DNA from: Leishmania infantum JPCM5
Lineage: Eukaryota > Euglenozoa > Kinetoplastea > Trypanosomatida > Trypanosomatidae
Reading direction: 5' to 3'
Assembly: GCF_000002875.2 (NCBI RefSeq)
Contig: NC_009402.2
Location: 67,001-131,000, forward strand
DNA: 64,000 bases
Of this stretch, positions 11,101-24,213 are shown one piece after another. Each line of letters opens with the position of its first letter. Position 1 is the first letter of the stretch. The notes below the pieces were generated by a model. It saw only the letters and a list, made by a program, of their open reading frames with translations, did not search any database and had not been told where the DNA came from. The translations under genes were made by a program, and so were the position numbers.

Positions 11101-14100
11101 GGGGCAGAGAGGTCAGGGCGCTCGGCATGCTGCGCAGCGGCACGCGCATACAAAAGCGCATACACAAGAAACACCGGATCCTTTGGCCTCCCCGTTTCGC
11201 TCTGTGCCTTCCCCACAGCGGTGCGGAGGAGGAGAGGAGTAAAGAAGGAGGGAACGTGCGTAAGAAGGATGTGGGCACGAAAGCTGAAGCTGAACGGTGA
11301 TGAGCTCCAATCGCACGGCATTCCTCTTTCCTGGCAGGGAACAACGCCAACGAGGGCTCGCCAGTGTCCGTGTTTTGGCTTCGTGTCGGCAACCTTCGCT
11401 GCCAGCCTTTCACGGCTACAAGATTCCATCTCACCCACTCGCACGATGACGGTCAGCCCTGCAGAGAACCTGGGTAGCATCTATCCACCGTGCCTCGCGT
11501 AGCTGCGCGCGCCCTTGCAGCGCGCGCGTCCTCTTGATATAGCGAGGAGAAAGAAAAGCCAATCAGAGTAAGAAGTGAGAGAAAGCAGAGACGAAGAGAA
11601 AGCGCACACAAAGACGCTGCGCCAGCGCGTCTTCGTCAGCACAACAGACGCGACAAAAAAAGGGGAAACAAAAAAATTAACAACGAACATAAGAAATGAC
11701 CAAGATCAAATACAGGAGAAGCTGTGAATAAGCGTCTTGAACGGGAGGCGAACGGAGCGCCGCTCATTCAACGGCGACGAAGAAAAGAAAAAAGAAGTGA
11801 TGTACGTCTGCTAGCCGTTGTCCTTCCCTCCACGTGTACTCCTGCAATCACGGCGCGCACCAGCACAGGAGCTGCGTGCTGGAGTGAGTACTATAGCAGC
11901 ACTGCCGCATGCAGAGAGGTCTCGCCCTCTTCCTCTCTTCTGGTCATCATAACTTTGTGCGGCAGACGCGCGCGCCCACGCACAACACCACTACCACCAC
12001 CCGCGCCAATGCAAGAGCACCGCGAGAAGAAAGAGGAGCGCGCAGCATATGTACAAGGCAGAGTAGAGGGCAGGTGGACAACGAAAACACTCATGAAACG
12101 GCTATGGGGGTGTTTACGCCTTTGAGCGTAATGCAGCTGGCTTGGTAACGCGTGGCATCTCTCCCTCTTTCTCACGCTTTTCTCCTGCCCCTTTCCATCT
12201 GACGATGTTTTGATCCGAGGCGCATTTGCTTGTGTACGCTGCGAGAAGGCGACACAGATCGGTGTAAGCGGCGTGCAGCTGATAACGTAATCGAACGCAC
12301 ACCGACAAAAAAAAGACAGACAGGAGACACAGGCGGAGAAGGAGCGGTCAAAGAAAGCGCGCGCGGCATTCATTTTCTACGTCTGGCGCGGCGTCCATTC
12401 CGTTTCTACTCCGCATCTGTTTCTGTGTGTTTGTGTGTGAGTATGTGCCCATTTCGATGGCGCGGAAAAAAAAACAGACCGCCGAGAAGTTCTCCGCAGG
12501 GCGGGGACGACCGTACCGCAAGAGACGCACATTGCGAGTGGAAAAGCAAAAAAACACGATAGAAAAGAGCAGCACAGCGCTGAGGCACACACAAGGGACA
12601 AGAAAAAATGAAGATGGAAGAAGCTCACGACCAAAGAACGCGGAGAAGAGAGAAGGGCAACTGTATGTGTCTGGGTGTGTTCTTCGTACTTAACCTGATC
12701 CACTCCGTACGCATACCTACACAAAAAGAGGTACAGAGACCGACGATTCGACTCCTTTTCTGCGGTTTGCTGCTTCTCTATCGATCCTTTTTTTTTTCAC
12801 TGTTCGAAGCACGAGACCTGTCGATGCGCTACTCTGCACTTCTGTGGGCATTTCCCTCACCGTCTCATCCCATTCTGGTGCTCTCGAGGAGAGGGGGGTG
12901 CGTTAACGGCGCTCTCCTCTCTAAGGGAGATGAACGCTCGCTGCCCTGTCGCGAAAAGGGGTAAGAAAACGAAAAGCAAAGAGATATTTCCGACGTTCAC
13001 ACACACACACACACACACACACGGACAGAGAGGCGCATCGACGCACATCGGCACACCACCAAAGAACAAACAAAAAAAAAAACGAGAGAAAGAGCGTTGC
13101 CATCAGGGCCGCTCACCTTTACTGCCCGCCGAAAGGACTCAAAAAAAGAAGCAAGAAAACATAAAACGAGCACGCTGCGCGAGTACCAACATAGATGTAC
13201 AACGAGGCTGTAGAGGCGACCCATGCGCGTGCACATGTCTTGACACACAAAAGCACACCAACGCACACGCAAAAGGAGCACACTGCGAAGAAAACGATGT
13301 AAACAACAACGAAAAAGGAGAAGTAAGGTTTGGTAGAAAAAGGCACAAAGACAAGGCTGTGTACAGCACGGAACCTCTGTCGTACACCGAGTGATCAATG
13401 AAGAGAGAAGCGTGACGGAAAAAGGCGAAACGAAGGAAAAGGGGAGACAGCAATCATTAACCAGCGCGTCCCCATCGCTCTAATCCAACGCAGACGGACG
13501 GGGAACATCTGAAGAGGCGGCGCGACAAGTATAGCAAGAGGACAGTGCCATAAAACACGGGCACACAGTTTTCGAAAGAGATGGCGAAGCCACAGCAAGA
13601 GAAGTTCTTCTGTGCATTGATGCGCGCAGACGTGCGCCACATAAAGGCTGCAACGTGTAGCGCACATGCTCCGACACCTACATATCGGAATCGCTATCAA
13701 AAACGCGGCATGCGCACATCCCCCGCTAAGCACCAAAACACCGAAGCCACAGCGCACACCTCCAAGAACGAAATCCGTAGAACGGAGAAGTGAACGGCTA
13801 GCGCACACATGCACACGCACGCAAGACGTAGAAAACAAAAAAAAGGCGACAATGCGCGACGAAGAGGCATCGAGCTTTTCTCCCCTCGTCCGCCGCTGCC
13901 CTCCTCCAGCCTCACGCGACGAGAGCCCCGCACGTGAGCGTCGTCGGGTATACACACACGCGCCCCCCCCACACACACACAGAGAGAGAGAAGGAGACTC
14001 GCCGCATTGTGCACATTCCCAGCAGCAACAGAAGGGGAAGGGGAAGGGAGAAGAGCCTGCAAGTAATACCGGCACGCACCAAGAGGCACGCAGAGAAAGC

Positions 14101-14780
14101 CGGGGGTTGGCCCTGAAGTCAGGGAGATGAAAGAACATGCACATTTTAATGCCCAGCAACGAAAAGAAAACACAGCACACGGGAACCAAAGAAAAAAGCG
14201 AAGGCGAGACGGAAGAAGGTGCTGAGGAGTCAGCGCCGCGTTAGCAGACCGACTCTGCGGCGAAAAACACATGCACAGAGCGATGCGTGCAGATAGACGG
14301 TTCCATCTGGCACACACCCACGCCTTCAGACTCAAACGCACGTCTCATCGTGTTGTGGACACTGGACAAGAGGAGCGAAAAAGAGGGAGTTTCCGCGCAT
14401 CCAGGGGAGTGAGAGCGCGCCGCGAGGCGCTCGATGATAGGCGAAAGGTACCAAAGAGGCACGAAAATGCGCGTTTACGGACCACAAAAGAAAGTCTTCC
14501 CGCGCCCTTGCCTTTTTCTTTCCGTCCGTGCGCAGAAGCCCTCTTCGCACCCGTGGATTGCCGAGTTTGTCATCTCGCCTGCCTTTGCCGTCACGCTAGG
14601 TCGAGCTGATGAACCCAAAGCAGCGGAAAGACCGAATACACCTTTGCCGCGGTGAAGCCATTCTTGGCTGCCTCGCGAGCCATCGCCACCTCCCGCCCCG
14701 ATCCGTCTCTTCTGTCTCTCTCTCACACGGAAGCTGTAAAGCATCGCCGCTCCACATCAGCTGCGGCGATGCACCTGCAT
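8200..14780. other. Gene-free low-complexity region between the RRM paralogues, left part
   Basis: No supportable gene on either strand. It contains purine-rich plus-strand DNA, A runs, a (GCT) repeat at 9895-9920 and a 12-unit CA repeat near 13000. Short patches of ordinary complexity occur at about 8560-8850, 11280-11520 and 14270-14780. The last resembles neither SIDER nor coding sequence. Confidence 0.6.
12998..13022. repeat. CA microsatellite
   Basis: Twelve uninterrupted CA units. Confidence 0.9.
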
Positions 14781-15199
14781 AAGACATGAGGGTCACAAAG
14801 AACAAAGGAAACAAGGAAGCTGCCGCCAAACACCTCGACGCTGTCCGACGCAGCCAAAATACCCCGAACGAGGTCACCATGACAGATATCTACACGACAC
14901 GGTGCCCCCCCGTGAGAAGCAAAAAAAAAAACCGAAAGAACACCGAGAAGGGCAGGGCACTCGCCGTCGAACACCGTCGGCTCGCGTTGAGTCCTTCGCG
15001 CTCGCTTGCCGGGGCTGCATCGCTTGTGCCCTCCCTCCCTGTGCGATACAGGCTCATCCGCAGGATGCGATGGGCCGCGGAGCGCAAAAAAAAAGCTAAA
15101 AATGCACGCGCACAGACGCATACAATGGACCTCGTAACGCAAAAACACTTCGTTCATGGGTCCGTTGAGTGGACAACACGTCGGGATATATGTGCAAGC

Positions 15200-16440
15200 A
15201 ATCATAGCTCATGTACCGGTGCTGCACTGCGGCCAAGTCCTGGCCGTCGAGCGGGTTCCTCCTGTCCTTCCTCGTCCGTTCCTCTCGTTGCTTGCGGCGC
15301 GATCAGCGTCAGAGGGGACTCGGGCGGACAGCATGCCTTGATTCACAGCGGGCCGCGTCCAGGGTCCTGCGCTTGAGCGCGGAGGCCGGTGGCGCCAGTT
15401 GTGCGGGTAGCAGGGCGGCGCCCATGCAGATGCCGCATGAGTGCAGGGGGGATGTTGCGCAGCCCCAGGTTACAGCCCCCCCCCCGAAGCCCCGTGCACG
15501 GCCTGTATACCATGCTTCGCCCCCGGTCGCCTCAAGCCGCGGCGCTCCATCATCTCGCGTGGGGGGCCTCTTCACGCGGAAGTCCAGAGGACTCGATGGT
15601 GCTTATCGGACTGCTCTCGTCGTGCTTCCGGCATCTGCGCCTCATGAGCCTACGCGGTCAGACTCAGGGGGGGGCGCCGCATGCCTCGCACACACATGCG
15701 CCGTGGCGCTGATCGGTATAGATCTCTTCGCGCCCTCCTCGGTCATCGCTCTTGCGCTGCTGGCCTCTGCCTGCTTTGCTCGGGATGTGGCACACCGTGC
15801 CAGCTACGGCTAGCCGCACGTGTGCGCGGTGCCCGCATTCCCGCATATTGGCGCCTGATTCAGGACGGCGCTGTTGCCTCGGGGGCTCGCTGCCGTCATC
15901 TTGCAGCTTCTGTCAATGCCATGGACGGGGCGTCTCTGGATAGCGTGCTCGCATGCGCTGCGACAGGTGGGGCCGCCGTTATGCGTCGGTGGCGGCATGG
16001 GGCATTCTGCCTTCCTCTGAGCTCCCGCACGCCACTCGCAGGGGTGCGCGTGCCAAGCGGAAGGGAACCGCGGATAGACATGCGCCTGCACACAGAGAGC
16101 TCACACCTTGTCCTTGTGAGGGCGTACAGGGGGTGGGGGTGGGGGCGGGGGGCAGCCCTAGACACACAACCCGGGAAGCCCGGGAAGCCCGCGCAGCGCG
16201 CGAGAGATGTGCGTAGTCACAACACTGCGTGCAGAGCCATGGTGTGAGGAACGACGTGGGTTGCGACACCCACGCTGAGCGATCCGCGACTCTTGCGTAG
16301 CATACCGCGCACCACACACCAGGCAGAACGCCCTCATCGCAACCGCGGTCGGGTGCGTGGCTGCCGCAGTGCTAGCTGTGTCGTTGGCAGCACGTCATCT
16401 TGCCGCTGCCGGAAGCCGAAGTACGGACAGATGCCCGTGT
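15200..16440. other. GC-rich complexity island, unassigned
   Basis: About 1.2 kb unlike its low-complexity neighbours: GC-rich, mixed composition, with overlapping medium open frames on both strands, including a 200-codon plus-strand frame at 15211-15813 and a 188-codon one at 15681-16247. Frames shift repeatedly and none shows a motif I recognise. A decayed gene or retroposon body would look like this. A short direct repeat CCCGGGAAG occurs twice near 16170-16190. Confidence 0.4.
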
Positions 16441-18229
16441 CAATGTGGAGAAAATAAAAAAGAAAGGTGATCGAAACGGGGAAGCTGAAAAAGAAGAACA
16501 AAAGCGCTAAAAGCCGTCGGCTCGTCGTCCTTTATGGTGTACATGGCATGCGAGTTGGTAAACGGAAAAATAAACCAATCTAGAAAAGGAAGAAAAAGCA
16601 CGGATGACAGAGAATCACGCGCCCACACACACAGACACACAGACACAGACGACGAAATGAGTAGGAAGGGTGTGAACGAGGCGAGGGTGTGCGGACAAAC
16701 GAGAAATCCTGTCGGCAGAATAAATGCGCCCCATGCATACACACCGAGACAGAGACGCACCCATCGCGTCGACAACGCAGGGAAAGGAGAGGATTCGAAA
16801 AAATGAAGACATCGAAACAGATCCAAAAGAAAAAAGAAATGATCTACGGACGTGGCGCAGGGTCGAAGAGGACACGCACAGACACCAACTACTACAGACG
16901 CAGAGAACTTCGTGTTGTTCTGCGTTTTTGCTCCTTTCCTCTTTTGCCAACGTTTTGATGCGTACATGATTTCGGCGCTCCGTTTTTTTTTTGGCCGTTT
17001 CTTCTCTCTGCTGTTTCGTTGTGTTCTGAACGCCCTCGCACTCTGTGCCACGCATGCCTTCCTCTCCATCTTTTTTTTTGTTTTTTTTTTCCTTCGACAT
17101 CGCTTCAGGCGTTTTATTTCTTCGTCGTCTTCGCTCCAGCGGCGCACTGGGCCCTTCTTGTCCTCCTTTCCGTTCTCCCGAAAGTCGGGCGCGCTAGGTC
17201 CTGGCATTGTGCCACTGGTGAGCGGTATCGCCACCTCGCCTGGTGGCTGGCGATCAAGCCTGAGAATAGTGGTGGCGAGCAGCAGAGAAGAGAAGCAAGA
17301 AACGAAATAGAAGACGAAAAGCATCGCTCAGGTCGCCAAGAGCGCATGCGCACCAGCAAGGGTCTGTGTATGTGTGTGTGTGTGTGTGTGTGTTTGCCTA
17401 CGTGGTTTTACTGTTCTTTTTCTTCGATAAAGGCGGGGGAGAGAGAAAGGCACAAAAAAAAACGAGGCCGGCACCGCTGGCAGTGGTACCGCAACAAAAA
17501 AAATGCAGCAGATAGAGAAAAGCGGAAACAAGTTGTGGGAGGAAGAGAGAAAGGGGGAGGGCGGCGAGAAGGATGATGACGCAGGCAACAAAAGGAAAAG
17601 GTGAAAAAGAAACACCGACAGAGGTGCGCGCGGGCGACAAGAGAGTTCGTCACCACCCCCGAAACACGCACACACACGACAACGGCAGTGGCGCCCACAA
17701 CACCAGCTGATAGAGAAAGCACACACACGCGTAAGAAGGGGGAGAAACATGTGCGCGCACAAAGGAAAAAAAAACAACGGAAGCATAAAGCGAAGAGAAA
17801 GTGAGTGCATGCACGCGTGCACATCAAGAGAAGCGAAGAGGGCCTGCTCAAGCACCGCTGCAGGGTGCATGCGCACACGTACACAAGCGCGGCACTACCG
17901 GGGTGGCGGATCATGGGGAGAGGCAGGGGCGGAAGGGAGGGGCAGTATTTGGTGGACGGTAGCGGTGCAAAAGAAACGCGAAAAACAGCAGGAAGACAAC
18001 CAAACCGCGCGGGAGCACTGGAGAGAGAGCCGCCACAAACGAAAAAGTCACCCTCTTGTCAAGTGCGGGTGGAAGAGGGTCAGTCGACGCGGACGACAGC
18101 GCGCAACAAGACAGGCGAGGAGGAAAAGACACAGAATTAGAGGCAAACTCGAACGAAGAAAACGAAAAAACTTTCGCCAGAAAGGTCGCGTTGGACGGAA
18201 TTCCTGCAAAAGAATGCGGGCATTCAACG
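16441..18229. other. Gene-free low-complexity region
   Basis: Mostly purine-rich plus strand with a reversed, T-rich patch at about 16900-17130 and a GT repeat at 17365-17394. No coding sequence supported. Confidence 0.6.
17365..17394. repeat. GT microsatellite
   Basis: GT units with one early TA interruption. Confidence 0.85.
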
Positions 18230-18600
18230 CGTGAGCGTTGAGGGGCAATGGGGCGATAAGTATGTACCCACGAGGCTTGCATGTGAAGCTGCAGGGACGC
18301 AGATTGATCTGCATCTTTCATTGTGACGCTCCATGTACGAGGAGGGCAGGAAATGGTTCACGATGCAGCACATACGTGGTCTCCGTTGATCTTGTGCGCG
18401 TGCACTGCCCTGTCCTTTCACCGCTGGTACCTCACCAGCGAATGACACTCGCTCGCCTTCGACATCCCCACCAGTGCCACAGCCCGGAATCACGTACAAC
18501 TCCTTCCATTCAGCTGCTCCACCGGGGGGGGGAGCAGCCCTTCATCCTCCCATATTCGTGCCGACTGAGAATGTTTATGATCCTCCTGTGTGCAGATGCA
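18230..18600. other. Complexity island between the RRM paralogues
   Basis: A patch of balanced composition inside low-complexity DNA. The plus strand has a 142-codon frame (18238-18666) and the minus strand a 91-codon frame (18224-18499); neither has recognisable motifs. A small gene, a noncoding RNA or a conserved UTR element are all possible. Confidence 0.3.
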
Positions 18601-21600
18601 CTCGAAAAGGGCGATGAAGAGACAAGTGGGAAGGGACGGAGTGAAGGAGCAAAACCCAGAAAATAAATCTAAACAAGAAAAAGCACGTCGTCTGCATGGA
18701 AAAGAGACGTAACAAACAAAAACGCACACACACACACGCAAAGAGAGACGGGCAAGGAATGGATGAGGCGGCGGGTGGCGGTGTAGGAGGAAGGAAGCGG
18801 AAAAGGCCGAGAGAGAAGACGCAGTATACTGAACGTCCCTTGCAGCCCGTCCTCTCACTCCCAGGCAGAAACTTCTCTCGCGCACCAGCGTATATTAGTG
18901 TGTGGGTGTGCGTGTGTGTTTGCATTTTTAAGTTTCTCCTCTTGGAAAGAGGGAGTTTCCCACCGACGGAGGTAGCTGCATGCTCACTCTCTCTCCACAG
19001 AACATCGGGTGCTTGGACGAACTCTGGTGTTCAAGTGCTAGGGACGAAACGACTCGGTTGACAGAAAGACGGGCCGGCAAGCAAGAATAAGAGGACGGAA
19101 TAAGCACACATACACACAAAAACGGAATGTAAGAAGGCATAAAAAGGTACAAGGGAGAGGAGGGAGGGTGTGTGGCACGAGGCACGGAGGTGCGAAAGAA
19201 GTGCATAAGACCCTCCCCCCTCCCCCCGCCTAGACACGAAAAAAAAAAAACATTGTACAGGTGACGGCAGAGAAAATGAAGAGGCATAAATGAGGAGAAG
19301 CACCGAGGGAGGATAGAGAGAGAGCTGTCGTCAGTGTGCCCATGTGGCGGTGAGGAAGTGGTGAAGGGGCAAAAAAAGGCAGGGTGAAAGGCGTACCAAG
19401 ACAAGGGCATGAAACGAAATAGAAATAAAAAGACCCTCCTTCCAAGGAGACAGAGATACATACACACCTCTCGTGATGCATGTCTGTGACATCTCTGATA
19501 CGGACAAGATCGATGGAGCCATAAAGGGCGCCGCGGGGAGGGAAGAGGAAGGAAATCCAGGGTGTTAACCAACAAAAAAAAAGGCGGAAGATGATGTCCA
19601 AGCAATGACGGAGAGAGCAAGAGAAAAGACCCGAACAAAAAAAAAGAGAGAGATGGCAGACACATACAGAGACCAAGAAAGACACGCGCCGTAACGTAAC
19701 ACACACTTGTACGCACAGAGAGAACACAAAAATAAAACTGGAATCGAAAGCAACGAAAAAAAAAAGACGAAGAAGTGTCTCGACATGTAAAGGCAGCAGT
19801 GGCGCACAAAACCAAGTAGCACACAAGAGGAGAAACAGAGGATCCACGGACGCTCACGCAGACACACACACGCACACATGGAATGATAGAATGGAAAAAA
19901 AAAATAAGAGACAATGTAGCCTAAACGGAAAAATAAAGGGGCACAGAAGAGTAAAGAGCCTGCACAAGAAACTAAAAGACAGAGACACTGAAGAGAAACA
20001 ATGTTGACGAGCGCACGGACACGAAAACTGAAAATGCAACCAACAAGCGAAAAAAAAAAGAAAAGCGCAAAATAAAAAAGGGGGAGAGGGCACAGCCAGT
20101 GGCCACTAGCAAAAAAGCAAGAAATACAAACACAGAGAGTGGAACAGCCAAATATATAAGATGATTACACGCGATGAACATGTTGTGCTCTCGTACGCGT
20201 ACGTCGAGCAAACAAAGAGATGGGGAAAAAAAAAAGAAACGCACACACACACACACGCATGCATGCACGCACACGCGCACACACGTTCCTCTACGCGACT
20301 CTCTGTTATTCGCTTTCTATCAAGCGAGGGAAGGAGGGCGAATAAGTGACTCGGGCAACAAGAGGTGGTGCTAGCGACAGCGAAACAAAAAGGAAAAACA
20401 AAGAGTAAAGGTAAGATACGCAACAAAAGAAAAGCAGCAGAGGAGGGTCTAAAAATAAAAGAGGTGGCCGAAGGGAAGACGTCCATAGTTGTGACGTCCG
20501 TAGACTTGGGAAGACGGTTGCGCAGATCGGGCATGAGAGGTGTAACATAAGGGGTACAACAAGCGATGTTCAAAAAACACACACACACACACACACACAT
20601 ACAGACATAAACACGAGAGAGGCAGAGAGAGATGAGGCGTCATGCAGGAGTACTCCATATGAGGAGAGGACACGCATGACGTGGAGGAATCAAACGAGAA
20701 AAAAAATAGGTAGTCAAGACGAGAGTCGATGTTCACTAATGATGCCCCGCAGCGTGCGCCGCCATAATTGCAACTAAAATAAGCACACAGATACCAAAAA
20801 ATAAAAGATCCCTAAACAATAAAAGGGTGTTGTTTATAAATGTGTGGGCGGGTGTGGGTGTATCGTCTCCACCTGTTGCCGATAAAAATGCTCTTTATTT
20901 TCGTTTCACTGCTCTTAGTAGTTCTCGCGGCCTTTGCATTGCTGTTCCTTCCGCCGCGTGCCTGTGCATGTGCTTTTTTCAAAGCAGATTTGAATACAAC
21001 CGAACGAGACCGTGACCATGGCAGAGAGTCGCGAGGTATGTCGCTTTTTCATGTAATCCTTGTGTAGGCATGCCTGTATTGATGGCATGTATGTGCCGGC
21101 CACGCATGTGCAGCTTTCAGTCTCTGTATGCGGTCCTTTCTTCATGTGGAAGAAGTGACCTGTGGTTTGCATTTTCTGCCCTCTCAGTGACTCACCGTAC
21201 GCGTGGCAGATTCGCGTTTCGTCCGTCACGGGATATTTTCGCAACTGCACAGCCACGTCTTCCGATCAACAAGAGAGTGCAAAGAAAGAGGCCAGAGAAG
21301 CAGCAGAGAGCAATACAGAAAAGAAAAACGGAAAGATAGAGAGAGTCGATGTAGTGAAGGACAACTAAAACGACAGAGGGAACTGCACTTGAATGGAAAC
21401 AAAATACACAAGACAAAGGCGAAAGGCACACATAAAGCTAAAGAACGAAGAGGAAAGAAAAACGAAGATACCGACACCTATACATCTATATATGCACATA
21501 TATATATATATACATGCATACACATTCACTACGCACATCCGCGTCCACACATACATGCATGTACACATGTAGACATACATAAAAGAGCTCATTCAAGGAA

Positions 21601-23184
21601 AAGCACTTTTCCAACACCTCAATGGTTCGCCATGATGAGAATTCTTACCCCCACCTGCAACACCAGCACTGTTGCCAGCATCCCCGAAACAAAGAAAGAA
21701 ACGAGACAAAACGTGCCGAATAGGCGGATGAGGCGCCGACAAGTGATTAGAAAGCAAAACAAAATACAGTCCAAACAATACGCTGTGTGTCATCTCTCGG
21801 CATCCTTCTCGCTCGGCTCGATCGCTCTCTCCGTCCTTCCTCTCCATCTCCACTTTTCTTATGAGCTTGTCGGCGAGGGTGCACGTGATCGGTGCGTTAT
21901 GCACACGTGGTGGAGGGTGTATTGACGTGTGAGTACAAAAGACGGACTGGCACCTGACGGTCCCCTTTCCGGCAGAGGCAGTCGATACATCACTCTTGGA
22001 AAACATATCTATATATATATATACATTGAATAACACATTCGGAGACGGAAAAGAAAAGCATGAGCAGGGCACTCGGCGAGAGCGGAGGAGCATGCCAAGT
22101 GGGTTGTCTGCGATGGAGACACACAACAAGGGACACGGAGAGCGAGACGAGGGAAGAGATATCGCCAAAACAGAACAAGACAACGACAGGCTGCGGTAGG
22201 GCTACGTGAGCGTTGGCCACACGCACATGCACACGAAGACGAAGACGGAGAGAGGCGAGCACAGGCGAGAAGGGGCAAAAGCATCGAGACGTAGTGGTGG
22301 GCGAAGTGGCGGCGGGAGCAGTTGCATGTCCGTTTTGAAAGCCCAGATGTGAGAAGGGGGAGGGAGGGAGGGGTGGGGAGAACAGCAGCGAGGAGAAAGA
22401 CGCAGAGCGCAGACACAGAAAATCAAAAAGCGAAACGAGGAAGGAACGGCAGGTATTCGTGGTGTCACACGGAAAGATGAAAAGCGCAGAAGCCAATGCA
22501 CACAAAGACAGATTGAGGCAGGCAAGAACGACAAGCGGCACACCGAAGGACAGCACATGACACTCCACACATGCACACGAATGCACCCATAAAGAAAAAC
22601 AACAGCATACATGCACATATATACATGCGAGACGATATGCGAAGCGCCACAAAAACAAGAGAAGACAGGAATACAGGAAAGGCAGTACAAGTACAATGAG
22701 TCCACCGGCGGGAGCCGTATCAAGACACTTTTTTCTCCTGTTTCCCTCGAAGGTGTCGTCACAACGCCCCTCAGCCCTGGTTGAGATGCTGTCTCATGAG
22801 CATCTCTGAGGAGTCGGGCTTCCCAGGGCTTCTTGCGCATCTTCTGTGTCATGTCGTGGCATGGAGAAGCATGGGACAGAAGACAGTTGCCCGCACACAC
22901 ATTGTCCCTCCCTAGTCTTCTCTCGCAGCACTGTTGTTGCTACTTCTGTGCGCTAGACGCAGCATGATGTAGGAAGGCTGTCTGTTTATTCGGTTGCTCT
23001 CCTTCCGTGCGAGCTCCGCTTTCATTTCCAGGGAGACACAAACGAAAACAAACGGCAACACGACCACTGCCGGCATCGTCTTGCTGCATGTCGGCACGTT
23101 GCCCTGTTCGACTCGCAGCTTCTGCAGCCGCGCGTCCGCCGGAAGGGCACACGCCGTAAGCTCCGGAGAAGCCCTTCTTCTCGC
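18601..23184. other. Gene-free region downstream of the right RRM gene
   Basis: Purine-rich plus strand with many A runs, CA/GT microsatellites (for example 20577-20599) and AT-rich repeats at 21485-21525 and 22003-22024. Long minus-strand frames here, such as 18928-19914, are artefacts of pyrimidine-rich sequence. It is the likely beginning of the 3' UTR of the right RRM gene. Confidence 0.6.
20577..20599. repeat. CA microsatellite
   Basis: Eleven uninterrupted AC/CA units following an A run. Confidence 0.9.
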
Positions 23185-24213
23185 CTACCCTGAGTTCCTC
23201 CTCGGGGCGATGAGCGACGCCGCGTACGGATTGTGTCGGAAGACCTTCGGCAACGTCGGAGCCGGCAGGCGAAGAGTTGACAGGCGCAAGGCAGGCGAGT
23301 AGCGGGCCATTGCCTCCTGTTCGGCGATGACTCCGTCTGCTTGAGAGCCACCCGCAACGACGGCCGACGGCGAGAAGAGCGAGTCTTCCGCCGCGGAGTC
23401 GGAGAGGTGAACGCTGCTCGCCGGTGTCGGGGAGCAGGCACCGCCTACCTGCTTCGCTGTAAAGGTGCAGAAGGCGCAGTCCAACATGGGAGGCAAGTGT
23501 GCGTGGTCCGTGAAAAGAATGGCGGGGGCGCGGCTGGGAGCACTGAAGTTTTGGCAACTGCTGTTGCTGCTGCTGTTGCCACTGCCGCCGTTCTTTGCCT
23601 TGTAGTCCTCCGACAGCTTTCCCATCAGCGGAATACCGTTGCATGTGGGAAAGGGGCAAGTGTTATGGACGCCACGCAGCGCAGCCTCGGCTGCCCCCTC
23701 GTCGGCAAACATGATAAAGGCTATGCGGCGCGCTGGAGCGTGGCGGGCGGCGGGGATCTTGTCGCTATGCAGCGAGGCCTCCGTTACAGTACCGTACACG
23801 CGAAGAAGCGCGACCAGCTCAGCCTCCGTAACACCCAGTGGCACGTTGCGCAGGAACAGCTTGTTCATCTTCAGCCGCTCTTGCCCAGCTGGTGTGTCGT
23901 CGTGCTGCTGTTTCGCCCATATCACGTTGACAGCCTTTCCACCAAGCCTCTTGCCATCGCACTCCCGCAGCGCGCGTGCGGCGTCTGCGCTGCGGGCGAA
24001 GCGCACAAAGCCAAAGCCGCGGCTCTCTCCAGTAAAGATGTCGCGCATCACCATCGACGAGGTGATTTCGCCAAACGGCTCAAAGAAGACGCGGAACTGA
24101 CTGTCGTCGACGCCGTGGTCAAGAAAGCGGACCAGCAGGTTCAGCTTGCTGTCAGCAGCCGTGGCGACCGACGGGCGGCCACGGTGGTAGCCGCCGTTGT
24201 GCTTGTAGCTCAT
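23185..24213 (-). CDS. Two-RRM RNA-binding protein (right paralogue)
   Basis: Predicted 342-residue RNA-binding protein, paralogous to the gene at 6544-7590. RRM1 carries RNP2 LLVRFL at residues 26-31 and a canonical RNP1 RGFGFVRF at 65-72. RRM2 carries LFLRNV at 119-124 and RRIAFIMFA at 162-170, followed by the shared block GIPLMGKLSEDY. Similarity to the paralogue ends at about residue 205. The tail is Ser/Ala/Pro-rich and contains an N/S/G-rich stretch just after the second RRM. RRM1 looks more canonical here than in the left paralogue, where the RNP1 aromatic residues are partly replaced. The start at 24213 is supported by a splice-acceptor candidate 232 bases upstream. The next gene in the direction of transcription is 15.6 kb away, which is very unusual for Leishmania. 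It is probably an mRNA-binding regulator; targets cannot be read from the sequence. Confidence 0.93.
   Translation of the reverse strand: MSYKHNGGYHRGRPSVATAADSKLNLLVRFLDHGVDDSQFRVFFEPFGEITSSMVMRDIFTGESRGFGFVRFARSADAARALRECDGKRLGGKAVNVIWAKQQHDDTPAGQERLKMNKLFLRNVPLGVTEAELVALLRVYGTVTEASLHSDKIPAARHAPARRIAFIMFADEGAAEAALRGVHNTCPFPTCNGIPLMGKLSEDYKAKNGGSGNSSSNSSCQNFSAPSRAPAILFTDHAHLPPMLDCAFCTFTAKQVGGACSPTPASSVHLSDSAAEDSLFSPSAVVAGGSQADGVIAEQEAMARYSPALRLSTLRLPAPTLPKVFRHNPYAASLIAPRRNSG

Noticed and set aside
13395..14189. 264-codon minus-strand open frame
   Set aside because: Composition of translated polypyrimidine and CA repeats; overlapping frames of similar length in other phases.
18928..19914. 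328-codon minus-strand open frame
   Set aside because: Phe/Ser/Leu/Cys-rich translation of purine-rich plus-strand DNA; no motifs and no coding-type composition.
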